Shown here one piece after another: positions 12,101 through 23,384 of a stretch of 64,000 nt of DNA; the stretch's first letter is position 1, and each line of letters begins with the position of its first letter. Source of the DNA: Romanomermis culicivorax (Eukaryota; Nematoda; Enoplea; Mermithida; Mermithidae); the NCBI GenBank assembly GCA_963922205.1, contig CAWUHX010000307.1, positions 328,852-392,851 of the forward strand. Direction: 5' to 3'. The notes beneath the pieces were generated by a model. That model worked only from the letters and a program-made list of their open reading frames with translations, was not told where the DNA came from and ran no database searches. The position numbers and the translations under genes were made by a program.

Positions 12101-12151
12101 TATCCAACGTGGTGCGAAAAACTTCGGTGAAATGTGTGATTTTGATAGCAT
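9119..12151 (-). CDS. Two-exon gene for a small single-pass membrane protein, function unknown
   Basis: Exon 1 is 12151-11787 and exon 2 is 9317-9119, both on the minus strand. Exon 1 ends before GTATGA with two bases of a codon; exon 2 follows ...CATTCTAG and starts with one base, so the phases join exactly. The product is 187 residues. It has a signal-peptide-like hydrophobic stretch (about 16-27), an acidic extracellular part with DDFDGTDDDAN (41-51), one membrane span (about 67-91), and a cytoplasmic tail. The tail begins with basic residues and continues as a charged, probably coiled segment (QRELRALEMQQKIKAWKEM). It ends with a Ser/Pro-rich region (ISPPSTPRSGE). I do not recognise the family. 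The match of signal peptide, anchor, splice sites and phase makes a real gene likely. The 2.5-kb intron is repeat-rich and a hAT element lies 290 bp upstream of the start codon. Confidence 0.65.
9318..11786 (-). other. Intron of the small membrane-protein gene, filled with word-rich repeats
   Basis: Two word-dense patches are visible. At 9720-10200 the word CAGCTCAGCTGCAGCT and fragments of it (AGCTG, GAGCTGTA) recur in both orientations. At 10380-10540 GGCCCGG, GCCCGAA and CGGGCTT recur. Both patterns resemble the subterminal regions of MITEs elsewhere in this window. No coding potential is evident. A further AT-rich part (10560-11120) holds nothing I recognise. Confidence 0.4.
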
Positions 12152-12918
12152 TACGCGAAATCAATTTTTCTGAGCTCTGTAGATGCTTTGTAGAAAGGAG
12201 TGGTTAAGATGTAAAGTGTACATTGTGTACACTATCGAATCGAAGATTAAACTGTTAGATTTTGATTGGTTTCCACTAAGCTGCATAGTAAGATACGCTC
12301 AGCGTGGCAGTGTTCGATAATTTCCTGATAAAAACTAAGTACATAATGATCAACAAAAAACTGTTCAATTATCAAATATACTGTGAACTAATTCACTCTG
12401 AGTAGAGTCACTGTTTTTATCCCCAAGACGCCAAATACCCAGTGTTGCCAAATGCCAAGTTAGGGCTTTTTCCCCAAATCTAGGGGTTTTTCGAGGACGT
12501 TGAGGTTTTTCTAGGGGTTTTTTGTTTCAGGGTTTTTTAGGGGTTTTTTATTTTTATTTTTGAGGTTTTGGGGGTTTTTCAACGAATTCGCTTGCTTGAA
12601 TGTTGTGTGCTTGATGGAGAATTACTGTTTAAAATAAGAAAAAAGCGTGCTGGAATTGAAAAAATGAAAATTGAAATGAATATTGATTGAATAGTGTGGC
12701 CAGTTTGTATATTTTGCAATTAAATTAGAATATTTTTGGCTTAATTACCAAATTTTGACTTTTGGTGCAGCGTGTTTTTTTTCAAAAAATTTTTCCCTAA
12801 GTGAGGAAGAAAGTCTCTAAAAATGTTTTGCCAAAGTAATAATAAAACTGTATGAATTTAATGTATAGAAGTACTAAAAAACATTAAAATTTGATGAATG
12901 GCGGCTAAGTAGTAAGTA

Positions 12919-14826
12919 AGGTAAAGTGGGGTAACTTTGGCCACGGGGTAACTTTGGTCAATTTTGCTTGAAACATCGCCGAATTTTTTCTCTGTAAGAT
13001 ATGCAGATACAACTTGGCACACTCATGTCTAAGTGATCAGTGCATGTTACTGTGAAAGGAAATTGAAATCCAAATAAAATTGAAAAATTTGTGGGTCGGC
13101 AAAGTTGCAATTTTTTTTATGAAAATTTTCAAGTTGAAAAAAATTTGGGTTTCACTCTTCCGCTGCACTCAAAACTTTCTCTAACAATCAAGTGTCTTTA
13201 GAGAGTTTCTCTTTTCTGTTTTGTATAAAAAAATAACTACCCGTTTTCGAGCAGAAAAATTGGTCCAAAAGCGGGAAACTTTGGCCAGTTGGCGGGTAAC
13301 TTTGGTCAGGGCGGGTAACTTTGGTCACATTATATTTTGGCGGGTAACTTTGGTCAAATTAAAATTTTTTGTTCCACACATTTTTCTACTTATAATAATT
13401 TGATCTTACTTCTTTTTCAGACGAATTATTTTATTCTGTATATAATTTTTATTGATGATGTACGTCACAATATGGTCAGGCATTACAAAAGAAAGCCCGA
13501 TGCCCGCAAATACCTGACTAATTACTCAACAGAAGATCTCGAAAAGGCCATCGAGGCAGTTCAAAACGGGTCGAAAATTCAGACAGCAGCTCGTGTTTAC
13601 AATATTCCACATGGAACATTACAAAACAAAGTAAACGCAAGGCATTCGGGAATGATTGGTCGTAAAACGTACCTCACAGCAGCTGAAGAATCGCTACTCG
13701 TCAAACTGGTCAAATCTGTCGCTGTTGTGGGCGTGTCATTCACAAAAGATTGCCTTATCACAATAATCGACAGTTATCTACACGAAAACAAGCCGGAACT
13801 GTTCAAGGAAAAGAAGACCGTAGGACGTGAGTGGTTTCGTTCATTCTTGAAATGTCATGGAAATGCATTATCTGAAAGAATTCCACAAAATTTGCCAGCC
13901 GTCCGAGCAAAAGCGTTGACACAATTTGTCGCCAGTAAATGGTTCGACTTATTCGAATCTACCGTAAAAAAATTGGCCTTGGATTTGAAACCGGAATGCA
14001 TATGGAACGTTGATGAGACCGGATTGAGCACGGATGGTGGCCGCAGCAAAGTTTTGTGTGCCAAAGGAATGCAAAACCCTCATCGAATCGTACATAACAA
14101 TTGATCTTCCTTTAAATTTAGTTAATCTTATGTATTTTGATCTTAAAAACTAGCATTTATCATTGTTTTAGTTTACCTCATGTTTTTGTGTGTCGACCAA
14201 AGTTACCCACCAATGGGTGGGTAACATTGGTCGACACGTTAATTTTTTTTTGTTAATAAATTTTGAACGCTTGATATTTTTATTTTCATTCATATTGATA
14301 TTTTCATGTACCTCTTAACTTGCTGTATCTGAATAACACAATATTTTTCACATCAGGCTTTTTTTTAGGTCAATTGACCAAAGTTACCCACCACAGGGAC
14401 AGCTGGGAGTAGGTTTACGAAAACTTTTTTGCCGTTGATGATATTCATCATTTCCAGCTGAAATTTTGTGACAATAAAGGTCGATAGTTATGTTACCTCA
14501 TATCCAAAATTTGTTTTGTTACGTTCTATCTGTGCTGAGATATAACGATTTTACTTGTCGAAAAAGTAACTTGAACAGAAATTATAATGGCGACCAAAGT
14601 TGACCACCATGGTGGGTAACATTGGTCAAAAAGTGAGCTCTTTTCAACGATCAATGGTAGGTTAAATCTGCATGCTACTTATGAAATGATGTGTTTAATC
14701 GATTTGTCTGACATTTTTGACATATGAGTTCAATGAAACATTTTTACGAATTCCCCATGTATAACAAGTTATATGTTGGAGAAGTCGAATTGACTCGATT
14801 TTGACCAAAGTTACCCCACTTTACCT
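12919..14826 (+). mobile_element. Pogo/Tc1-mariner element with TA target duplication and repeated GGTAACTTTGGTCA sites
   Basis: The left end reads AGGTAAAGTGGGGTAACTTT (from 12919) and the right end is its exact complement (to 14826); both are flanked by TA (12917-12918, 14827-14828). The word GGGTAACTTTGGTCA or its complement recurs about ten times in the two subterminal regions (12930-13360 and 14190-14826), a pattern expected of transposase-binding sites. The internal frame 13472-14104 is a truncated pogo-type transposase. It is nested in the hAT element. Confidence 0.85.
13472..14104 (+). pseudogene. Truncated pogo-family (CENP-B-like) transposase
   Basis: 210 codons from the ATG at 13472, chosen as the first Met of the conserved domain. 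Residues about 15-65 form a psq-type helix-turn-helix with the typical pattern (EDLEKAIEAVQNG, TAARVYNIPHGTLQNKV). Residues about 70-140 resemble the CENP-B HTH (ESLLVKLVKSV ... KKTVGREWFRSFLKCH). The start of the DDE catalytic domain follows with its first Asp in IWNVDETGL. The protein then stops; the second and third acidic residues and about 150 further residues expected in the family are missing. The element is therefore non-autonomous. Confidence 0.8.
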
Positions 14827-17689
14827 TACATAAAACTATGTGCTAATTTATTTGGTATTTTATATAATGCCATGAAGCGGCCGCGAAAGTATTTATTTTA
14901 CCCCATTAAAGTACATTCAGGTTTAAAATGCTTATCTAGGGGAAGTTAGATAAAAACTTTTTCCCCATTTGGCTAATAGTGCTAAAATTTTTTCCCTTTT
15001 TTCCAAATTTTTTTTCCCAAAATAAACGTTTTGGGGAAAAACATGCTGGTTTGGTGTAAAAATACTCTGTTGACATGTTTGGGACGGTGTGCACACTGCA
15101 TATTCTTTTAGAGATAGAATAAACAGTTTTTCTAAATTTGGATTTTTGGATTTTGTGGGCTTTTTGCTGGGGTCTCTTGGGTTTATTGTGGGTCTTTTAG
15201 TTTAATGTGATGTAAGTTTTATTTTGAAGTCATTTCAAGACACTAGTAGGGATGGCAATAATAAACTTTAGTGCCAGGCCAGGTAGTCACAACTTCTACT
15301 TATCGACTAGTGAGACCTTCATTCAACTGATCGTTGCTTGGGCAATCAGAATTTGGCTTGCCATTGGGCTTAGGCTTAGGCTTTGATTTAGGCACAATTT
15401 ACCTATGTGTATATTCCATATAGTGTATATAAGTTCCAGCGCTAAACTTTGTAAGCGCCATAGGAATTATTTGAAAAATGATTAGATACATGAAATTTAA
15501 TCAAATGCACTAAAAATTCTTTTGAAATAACACGAAAAACTTATGACTATTTCTGCCGATGAGCCACTAAAAATTCAGTTTTCAAGAAGTGCAACTTTTT
15601 TGAGCAGAAACAAGTTTGAAATGGCTTAATATGTACGCTCTTTATAATGAATCATTTAAAAGTTTTATAATCCAAGTTTATAACAGAATAAATTTAAAAA
15701 ATTTGTAAATTTTTTTTTCTTCTCTTTCTTTTCCTTTTTTGTTTTTGTAAACGTAAACCAAAAAATCCAAAATTTGGTGATTAAAATCCAAGAAACTCAA
15801 AACCTATTTTTTCCAACCCTGACCCTCTTACTCTTGATCATTATCATCAAACTCAACCGAGAATTCACGTTGGGATTGAAGTCTACCTTTTAGCTTTCAA
15901 CTAAGCAGGCTTATTATAAGTATGGACAGTGTTTTTTCTGCACAGTGCAGACTTTTTAGGCTTCGTGCAAAATTTTTTTCGGTGATTTCTGCACTGGTGC
16001 AGATTTTTTTGTCTTTGTCTTTGATCACATATATTCATCTATAATGTGTCAGTCATCGATTCTGAACCTTTAAAATCAATTATTTTTCTTATTTTAAGAT
16101 TTTAAAATGTCTTGTAAAAAAACTATTAATTCGTTCAAATTTAACATTGAATTACACATTTAATTTGCATTTTTACTATATTCACTATTATTCTATTGGA
16201 GCGGGCACTGTTTTTCCCCAAAATCGTTCTTTTTTGGAAAAAAATCAGAAAAGGAAAAAAATTTTTGGCTCTTTCCCCATTCGGGGAAGAAAATTTTGGG
16301 GATCTGATACAGAAAAGATGCATTTTGGTGCAATTTAGAAGGTCATAACCTCGAAATTTCCCGGCGCTTCGCGCCGGTTATAACTTCAATAATCATTATT
16401 ATGTATTAATTAGCTCAGGCGCGACTTTTAGCATGTCTACCAGACAACCCCATAGGGAGGGGTATGAGGGGGGTATTACCCCGACCTAAAGTCCTAAAAA
16501 TTGATCAATGGGTGCCCGATTTTGACACAAAATGGCGTGTTTAGTGGACATTTAGCTGCACTACCCCCAAAAACTTTCAACTTTACCCCTACCTGGAAAA
16601 TTTGACCTTGGGGACGTATGATGTCTACCTTCACTTATCACTTCATGTATATAATAGTTTTCATCATCTTAAACGTATTATCTTATGTTGGTTTCAATTG
16701 GTAATCTTCAATATTTTATCCTGATATTTAATGAAGATACGCATTTTTTCCTTGACACATTTTTTGAAAAAGATCAATAACGTTAAGTCTCTGAACTTTT
16801 TGAAGCGACTATGCCTTTCTTAACGTGAAATAAATTCAAAAGCTTCATGGAATTAGTTTTCGAAAATTTCTACCCTTCTTACTCATTTATTTTCGATCAA
16901 GTTCATGAGAGTTAACGAATAAATTACTGGTTTTGAAATTTTTTGACAACCTTTGAACACAAAATTCAAATCTAATTCTTGAAATAAATTTTCGGATCGG
17001 TCTCTCACTTGACATCATAGAGAACTTAAGTGTCGATTTCTTATGTAATTCAAAGTCAGTATGCTCCTGGATAGTTTGCTGGAAATTTTGCTTGTAGATT
17101 AGACCTCGATCAAACTCAAAAATTTCAATTTTCCCCTCAATTTTGATCTAAGAACACCAGAAGGTTTGAAAAAGTTCAAAAACACATAAATAAAGAATCT
17201 ATAAGCATTTTTAAGCGAAAAAAACGACGTCGGGAAATATGGAAAAAATTTTGCTGGATGCAGAAGGCTTATAAGGTAGAGATTTTATGTGTATTTGTGC
17301 AAGCACTGCAAGCTGAAGCTTAGGCTTCATTTAAGAAGCTTCTAACTAAATTTGTGAATCTTTTCAAAGTTAAAACATACATGTTTAACGGAGGTCCCCA
17401 AGGTCGAAAATTTAGGTAGGGCTAAAATCGTAAATTTTAAGGGTAGTATTTAAAATATGCCGTGACCTTTTTTTTTTGCTCCCAACTTTTTTGCAGAGAA
17501 GGGGGGGGGGAGTTGTTGCAGTACTCTAACCTTACAGTCAAAAAACATTTACTATTTCAGCTCCCTTTTCCAGCTCCCAATCATACAACTTCAATGCACT
17601 AATTATGTGTAGGGAATAGTCACACTTTGAAGGTTGTCAAGCCAACTGATTCCTGCACATTTCAATAATCGGACACAACATACTTTTGG
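14827..17689. repeat. Interior of the hAT element: nested repeat fragments, no gene
   Basis: A hAT-like end is at about 15927 (CAGTGTTTTTTCTGCAC, followed by CTGCACAGTGCAG-type palindromes) and another at about 16205 (CACTGTTTTTCCCC, with TTCCCCATTCGGGGAA). No partner ends were found. From about 16310 to 16640 lies a copy of a core module shared with 20600-20730 and 42920-43040: AGATGCATTTTGGTGCA, then AAGGTCATAA, then the hairpin CCGGCGCTTCGCGCCGG at 16361-16377. A G/C palindrome (GGGGTATTACCCC) is at about 16470. Confidence 0.5.
16361..16377. repeat. GC-rich hairpin word CCGGCGC-TTC-GCGCCGG (one of about twelve)
   Basis: A perfect 7-bp stem with a 3-base loop. Further copies: 20654-20670 (loop TTT), 22508-22520 (5-bp stem), 25499-25511 (loop GGA), 25841-25857 (one mismatch), about 26874-26888 (degenerate), 38160-38172, 42460-42472 (one mismatch), 42968-42984 (loop GAA), 43334-43350 (loop TAC), 43455-43471 (loop TCG) and 44008-44020 (degenerate). 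The stem is kept while the loop varies. Confidence 0.85.
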
Positions 17690-17815
17690 AAACATTATTT
17701 GAACCAGCATCTGCAGCAGTATCCTGCTAAGGCTTGGAACAGTGCTTCCAATTGAAAGTCCTGATGCTGAATGCGGCTTTAGTATTATTAATCCCATTAC
17801 ATTATGACCTACAAG
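17690..17815 (+). pseudogene. hAT transposase C-terminal dimerisation remnant
   Basis: Read on the plus strand, the segment around 17728-17800 gives LGTVLPIESPDAECGFSIIN. This matches the pattern of the hAT C-terminal dimerisation block (hydrophobic-Pro-x-S-x-A-x-E-x-x-FS). It is the only recognisable coding part of the 12440-18934 hAT element. The frame stops at a TGA just after. The N-terminal BED finger and catalytic core were not found. Confidence 0.65.
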
Positions 17816-18438
17816 TTTGAAACCAAGTACCACTCCTGATCCACGTCAACAGACCTCACATGTCTCAACTCATAGCAGGAAAGTATGCCACAGCTTGGGT
17901 AATCATATGCGCACAGAAAACCCAATGCAGAAGCGGGGAAAAGGAAAGGAGAGCATGAAGAGGAAGACTTCCCAAGAGGCGATTTTTCGATAAATCACAT
18001 ATACATAAGTCATTATTTCATCTCCCAATTATATTTATAATGATTTCCTACAAGTAGTATATATTAATGTGCTGATATCCTTTCCTAAAAATCGCTATAT
18101 GGCACAAAAGTTGCATACTTTCCCATTATCATTTGCTCAGTAAATGTGTCAAAAACAGCAGTGAGTAATTCCTCAGAATCACACATTTTGCAATTTTTCT
18201 CGAATTACTATAACCACTGGGGAGAGGATGAGGTCTACCAAAATTTTTTGCTATAAGTGAGCTGTTTTTATGGGGGTAGTAAATGAATTTCCAAATCTAA
18301 GAGGGGGGTAATACCCCCCCCCCCATATCCCCCATGGGGTGCTCTGATGTTTAATGTAGTTTGATCTTTGAAGTTAGAAACCCGCAATTTTCTGACTGTA
18401 TTGTTGGACAGTATTCTATGTATGCAATATGGCTTGGC

Positions 18439-18588
18439 CAGGGCCGTGCACGAGGTCGGGCGGGGGGGCGCCCCCCCCCATCGAGGCAGCATACAAAGAG
18501 TGTATCGCGTAAAATCCACATTTTCTGGGGCTATTCAGTAAAAAAATTTAGTCCGCCCCTCCATAAAAAAATCCTGCGCACGGCTATG
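18439..18588. mobile_element. 150-bp MITE with perfect 8-bp target duplication (CAGGGCCGTGC family)
   Basis: The ends read CAGGGCCGTGCAC and GCGCACGGCTATG, flanked by GGCTTGGC on both sides (18431-18438 and 18589-18596). It holds a G-tract/C-tract inverted pair near the left end and the segment TTTTCTGGGGCTATTCAGT. A much longer copy with the same ends is at 42848-43833. It is nested in the hAT element. Confidence 0.8.
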
Positions 18589-19871
18589 GGCTTGGCTTTG
18601 AGGAATGAAAGTTGTAACTCTTTTACTGTAAGAAAACCTATGTTGAAAAAATTTACGTCGGGCATGTTTGGTGGAGCAATCAGCTGAATAAGATGATGAG
18701 GATGAAATTCTGCAGCTAGCAGCTGAATAAAGTTGTTGATTCTTAATAAACTTATGCTTGATTTATTTTTTCATCTATGAATTGAATTTATTCTCTTTTC
18801 AAAAATTGGGGTTTTTCTAGGGGTTTTCAAAAATTTTTGAGGTTTTCTAGGGTTTTTTTGGAACGATTGAGGTTTTTTTGAGGTTTTTTGGCGGAAAAAT
18901 TGGGGTTTTTGAAGGCGACTACTTGGCAACACTGCAAATACCGTCGCCTGGGATAAACAATTTTTTTGGGGGGAATTTGATCTTGGAAAGATGCATTCTG
19001 GTGCATAACAAGGTCAAAGCCTCAAAATTTTTATCAGATTTTTTTTTCAAAAGTTCAGCGTTTTGTTCGCGCTCGGACGGACATTTATGCCTATTGGCCA
19101 GTGTTTTTTTTGTGCCAAAACATGGTTTCTGACACTAAAAAATTTGGAATGGCACAAAAAATTTTGGGCGTTTGTGCCAATTGGCACAAATTTTTTGACT
19201 GGTCGAAGGCTGAATTTCCTTGATTTTCAGTCATTTTAGGCGCTGGAATCGCAAAAAAAACAATAAGTCACGTCGATTCAGGTGATAGTTGGATAGCTCG
19301 TATTCCGGAAGGGATAGCTCTGTAGATACTACATATAGTAAAAAAGCAAAGCTAGATTTAGAAGCAGCATTCTTTTTTCGACCAGAAAATCTAAGTTTCG
19401 TGTGGTAGAGTTCAGTAGGACGTGAAATAATTCACGCCATGTGCGAAAACCCGCCCTGAAAAGTTTCGTATATATCATAGACGAATTTGAAATTTTTGGC
19501 TACAGTAAACCATGATACCGAAATGAAAAAACGCAAGTGATATTCAAATATCGCAACGCTATGTTGAAGACAACAGATAATTATGCAAAATTCACTGTCG
19601 TGCGCTGAAATTGGTTGCTTCTTCGTCAATTGTGAACACCCTTAATTTATTTGCATCGGTGTTAAGAAGAAATTCTTAGCCGAAAATTTAAGAAAAATAT
19701 AAAATGCCTGAAAAATTACATAAAAATATCGGAATTCCCGCAGCATCCGATTTCTTTTCGAATCATATAAACTGCTTTCTCCATCAGTTTTCCTTATCGC
19801 ATTCTCGACGTCGTTAGATAAAAAAGAGTTGGCACGATTTTTATGCAAATTAGTGCGGTGAAAGTATCTTT

Positions 19872-22171
19872 TAGGGATGCAACGGGTACTCGGACCCGTT
19901 ATCCGTTATTACCTGGTATTTTTCGCTACCCGGACCCGATATTCTGATATTTTCAGAAGCGGACCCGTTATAATTCAGAGGAAATTATAACGGATATCGG
20001 ATGATGCAATTTTTATCAACCAAGCACTGATGATAATATACTCATGATTCAAGCTTTCTTGTTTCTAAAAATAAAATAACTTCATCAAAAATTTATTCAA
20101 CGTTCAACTTGCATTTACAACTTTACAACTACTAACCCAATATTTTATACTATTAACATCACAATATTGTTAATTCACATAGGCTGTATCTGTGCTATTT
20201 TGATTATATTGTAGTCTTAAAATGCATTGCGATGAAATGAAAATTGTGTGGGTGTGGGAACCAACAACGCGTTATTGTTGTATTATTATATTGATCGTTG
20301 AAAGAATACAAGTCACTCGTGCAATTTACACGAAATTTTTGTTCCTTTTATTGTATTATGTATAGAGCTTCACACCGGTTACCCGGATTACCCGGGTACA
20401 AAATGAAAACCATTACCCGGGTACGCGGGTAATTCGGGTACCCGTTTTGTATCACGTACAATACGTAGACTGCATAGGTTTTTTTAGCCTTTTACAAGCC
20501 ATGGCTTGTTGGACTGACAAAATGGCTTGTAGAATTTTAGCTCAACAAGCCAAAATTGCTTGTCAGAATTTTTTTAAGTCATGTGTTTGATCATATCGGA
20601 TACAGAAAAGATGTATTTTGGTGCATTTTAGAAGGTCATAATCTCAAAATTTTCCGGCGCTTTGCGCCGGTTATAACTTATAATTTAAATAAGCATTATT
20701 TATTTTCTAGCTCAGGCGCTGCTTCTAACATGTCTACCTTGATTTATCATTTAATCTTTAATAGTTTTAATCATCTTAAACGTATTGTCTCATGTTTTAA
20801 TTGGTAATCTTCAATATTTCATCTTGATATTTAATGAAGATTCACATTTTTCCCTTGACACATTTTTTCAGAAAAATCAATACGTCAAGTCTGTAAACTT
20901 TTTGGAGTGATTATTCCTTTCTTAACGTAAAATCAATCCAAAAGCTTCATGGAAGTAGTTTTCGGAAATTTCTACTCTTCTTGCTCATATCTTTTTGGCC
21001 AAGTTCATTAGAGTGTGTGAATAAATTAATGGTTTTAAAATTTTTCAAACATGAAATTCCAGAAATTACGATCTTTGAACAGAAAATTCGAAACTAATTC
21101 TTCAAACATGTGGTTGGAAAATTGATTTTCCAGTATCGCAGAATGTCAATATCCAAAAAAAAATTTCCGGCGTTTCAGGCAGGAAAGATTAATAGCTTTT
21201 TTGGGCTCTCACTTGTCATCATAGACAACTTAACCGCCGATTTCTCATGTAATTCAAAGTCATTATGTTCTTGGATAGTTTGCTGGAAAATTTTTTCCAC
21301 AATGCTTGTAGATTAGACTTCGATCAAACTCAAAAATTTCAAATGTTTCCTGAATTTTAATGAGTTAACGGATCTAAAATGTTATTGAATAAATGTTGAA
21401 TGACATCTCTTTTTTGATCAATTGCCGTGATGCTCAATATATACATTTCTTTAAAAAATAACCTAGCATTGGAATTTATTCACGTATACTGATATTATAA
21501 AATTGGCTTGCAAAAATTTGGAATGGCTTGTAAAATTTAAGGTCAACAAGCCACTTGGCTTGTGACTCGTAGGTCAAAAAAAACCCTGGAGGTATGCAAA
21601 TTTTGCTTTGTCTCGTCAATAATATTGAGCTATCATGATGTGATGTGTAGTATTTTGCAGCGTAGGTGCGTCGATGATGTGTATCAATCATCATCTCTAG
21701 CATTATATTCACAATATACCTACCTATGCAGCCTATTGTATACAACAATGCAACCAGTGTTTCAACACAAGTGTTGAAAAATATTATGTAGTAGGGACTA
21801 CGGAGTGTGTGTAATGCATCATTCTATTTTCACAGTGTATCTGTCTAATAGTATATATGTACATTAACATTACAACTCATTTTAACATGTATCCGGGTAT
21901 ACCCGGGTAATTCGGGTACCCGGGTACGAAATTTTTGTCGTGTGAAGCTCTAATTATGTATAATATAATTATGCTTATATGTTGCTTGTGTAAACATGTG
22001 TGCGTCATCGATGTGTATGTTAACATGTGTATATATCATCGATTTTTAGAGATTGGACCCGGACCCGAACTCGATATTTTTCAAACAAACTACCCGGACC
22101 CGGTATTTGAAAAATTACAGACCCGGACCAGGACCCGTTATCATTAAAAACTTGAACCCGTTGCATCCCTA
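19872..22171. mobile_element. hAT-type element with TAGGGATGCAACGGGTA ends (middle shell)
   Basis: The left end is TAGGGATGCAACGGGTA and the right end is CCCGTTGCATCCCTA. GTATCTTT flanks both sides (19864-19871 and 22172-22179), an exact 8-bp duplication. Subterminal DNA repeats CGGACCCGTTAT and ACCCGGACCCG. No transposase frame survives. Confidence 0.9.
20363..21952. mobile_element. hAT-type element with TAGAGCTTCACAC ends (inner shell)
   Basis: The left end is TAGAGCTTCACACCGG and the right end is CGTGTGAAGCTCTA. ATTATGTA flanks both sides (20355-20362 and 21953-21960). Subterminal DNA repeats TACCCGGGTAATTCGGGTA. Its interior (about 20470-21600) contains another word-rich segment (ACAAGCCATGGCTTGT) and a copy of the shared core with hairpin at 20654-20670. 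Confidence 0.9.
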
Positions 22172-22334
22172 GTATCTTTCATTATATTTTTATCAAACAT
22201 TTGGCATAAAACTTTTTAAACGTTTTCAGTATGTTTTTAGGCTGGAAAATATTTTTTGTGCCATTGGCACAAACTTTTTTGGCCCTTTGTGTCAATTGGC
22301 ACAAATGTCCGTGCACAAAAACGCTGCTATTGGC

Positions 22335-23160
22335 ACAAAGAGGCCAAAAAAATATGTGCCAAAACATGGTTTTTGGCACAAAAAAATTGGAATGGTACAA
22401 GAAAATTTGAGCGTTTGTGCCAGTTGGCACAAAATTTTCGGCTGTTCAAACATGAAATTTCCTTGATTTTCAGACGATTTAGGGGCCGAAAATGCAAAAA
22501 AAATTTCGGCGCTTCGCGCCCAGTCAATGAATATAATGTTATTATTCGTATTTGACCTTAGCGCAAACGAGTTGTCTTCGAACAGTGTATCAGCATCGTT
22601 GTAGCAAAATTTATAGGCTGTCAATGAATGATGAATGAAAATAAATTCTGAATATTCTCTGTCCATTCAGTCACATTGGGATTTAAAACTGAAATTCCTA
22701 CTTTTTGTGCTTGATCCATTCAAATAAAAAATTCGATATCGATACCAAAAATTTACACAATTTTCGACTTTATTTTCACTAGTCTTTACATTGTTATTTG
22801 TTCTTAAATAGGATAAGATCCGCAGTCGAAAATTGAATCAATTTGAACATCCTGAACAATTTTAGAGTTATTTAAATTTTCTCAGCGTTCCATTCCATTT
22901 CGAGTCGTCATGAACTACTTGCACACTACACAGTTTTTTCTTAACTCAATGACATGGTTAGCTGAAAAATGGGTTGGGCACGATTTTTACAAAAAATTAA
23001 TGCGTTAAACGTTAATCTTTTATCAAAATTTTGGCCTAGAATCTTTCCACAGTTTTCAGTATGTTTCTAGTAGAAAAAATTTTTTTGTGTCATTGGCACA
23101 AATTTTTGTGGCATTTTGTGCCAATTGGCACAAATGTCCGTGCACAAAAAAACGCTGGTA
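22335..23160. repeat. Older copy of the GTGCCAATTGGCAC MITE family, split by the nest
   Basis: Sequence from 22335 resembles the interior of the 19099-22326 element (GTGCCAAAACATGGTTTTTGG and following). The right end at about 23157 is GTGCACAAAAAAACGCTG. The matching left end is probably near 19056 (CAGCGTTTTG). No 8-bp target duplication was found, so the ends may be altered. A hairpin word lies at 22508-22520. Confidence 0.55.
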
Positions 23161-23384
23161 CCAATGTCACAAAAAAACGTTTCTTCCAGAAATATACCGA
23201 GAACTTCGAAGTGGTTTTAGGCTAAAATTTTGATACAATTTTAAAGCTACATTCACCACATGATACTAACGTAAATTTCGTGCTTATCTTATTTTTCATC
23301 TAATTAGAGTTCAAAAGATGCTGAAGGAATTCAAATATACCAATATAGAAATGTTCATATAATTTATATATTAATACAATTGAT

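Larger units (their letters stand above)
12440..18934 (+). mobile_element. hAT transposon with perfect 8-bp target duplication
   Basis: The ends read CAGTGTTGCCAA (from 12440) and TTGGCAACACTG (to 18934), a 12-bp inverted repeat. Both sides are flanked by CAAATACC (12432-12439 and 18935-18942), an exact 8-bp target duplication typical of hAT elements. Subterminal DNA on both sides repeats AGGGGTTTTT and GAGGTTTTT. A C-terminal hAT transposase remnant lies near 17690-17815. Its 6.5-kb length comes partly from insertions: a pogo element at 12919-14826, a short MITE at 18439-18588, and other repeats between. Confidence 0.85.
19099..22326. mobile_element. hAT-type MITE with GTGCCAATTGGCAC words; outer shell of a three-deep nest
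   Basis: The left end is CAGTGTTTTTTTTGTGCC and the right end is GTGCACAAAAACGCTG. The flanks are CTATTGGC at 19091-19098 and 22327-22334, an exact 8-bp duplication. Both subterminal regions repeat TTTGTGCCAATTGGCACAAA. Removing the nested elements leaves under 1 kb of its own sequence. It inserted into an older relative of the same family, whose right half is at 22335-23160. Confidence 0.85.
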
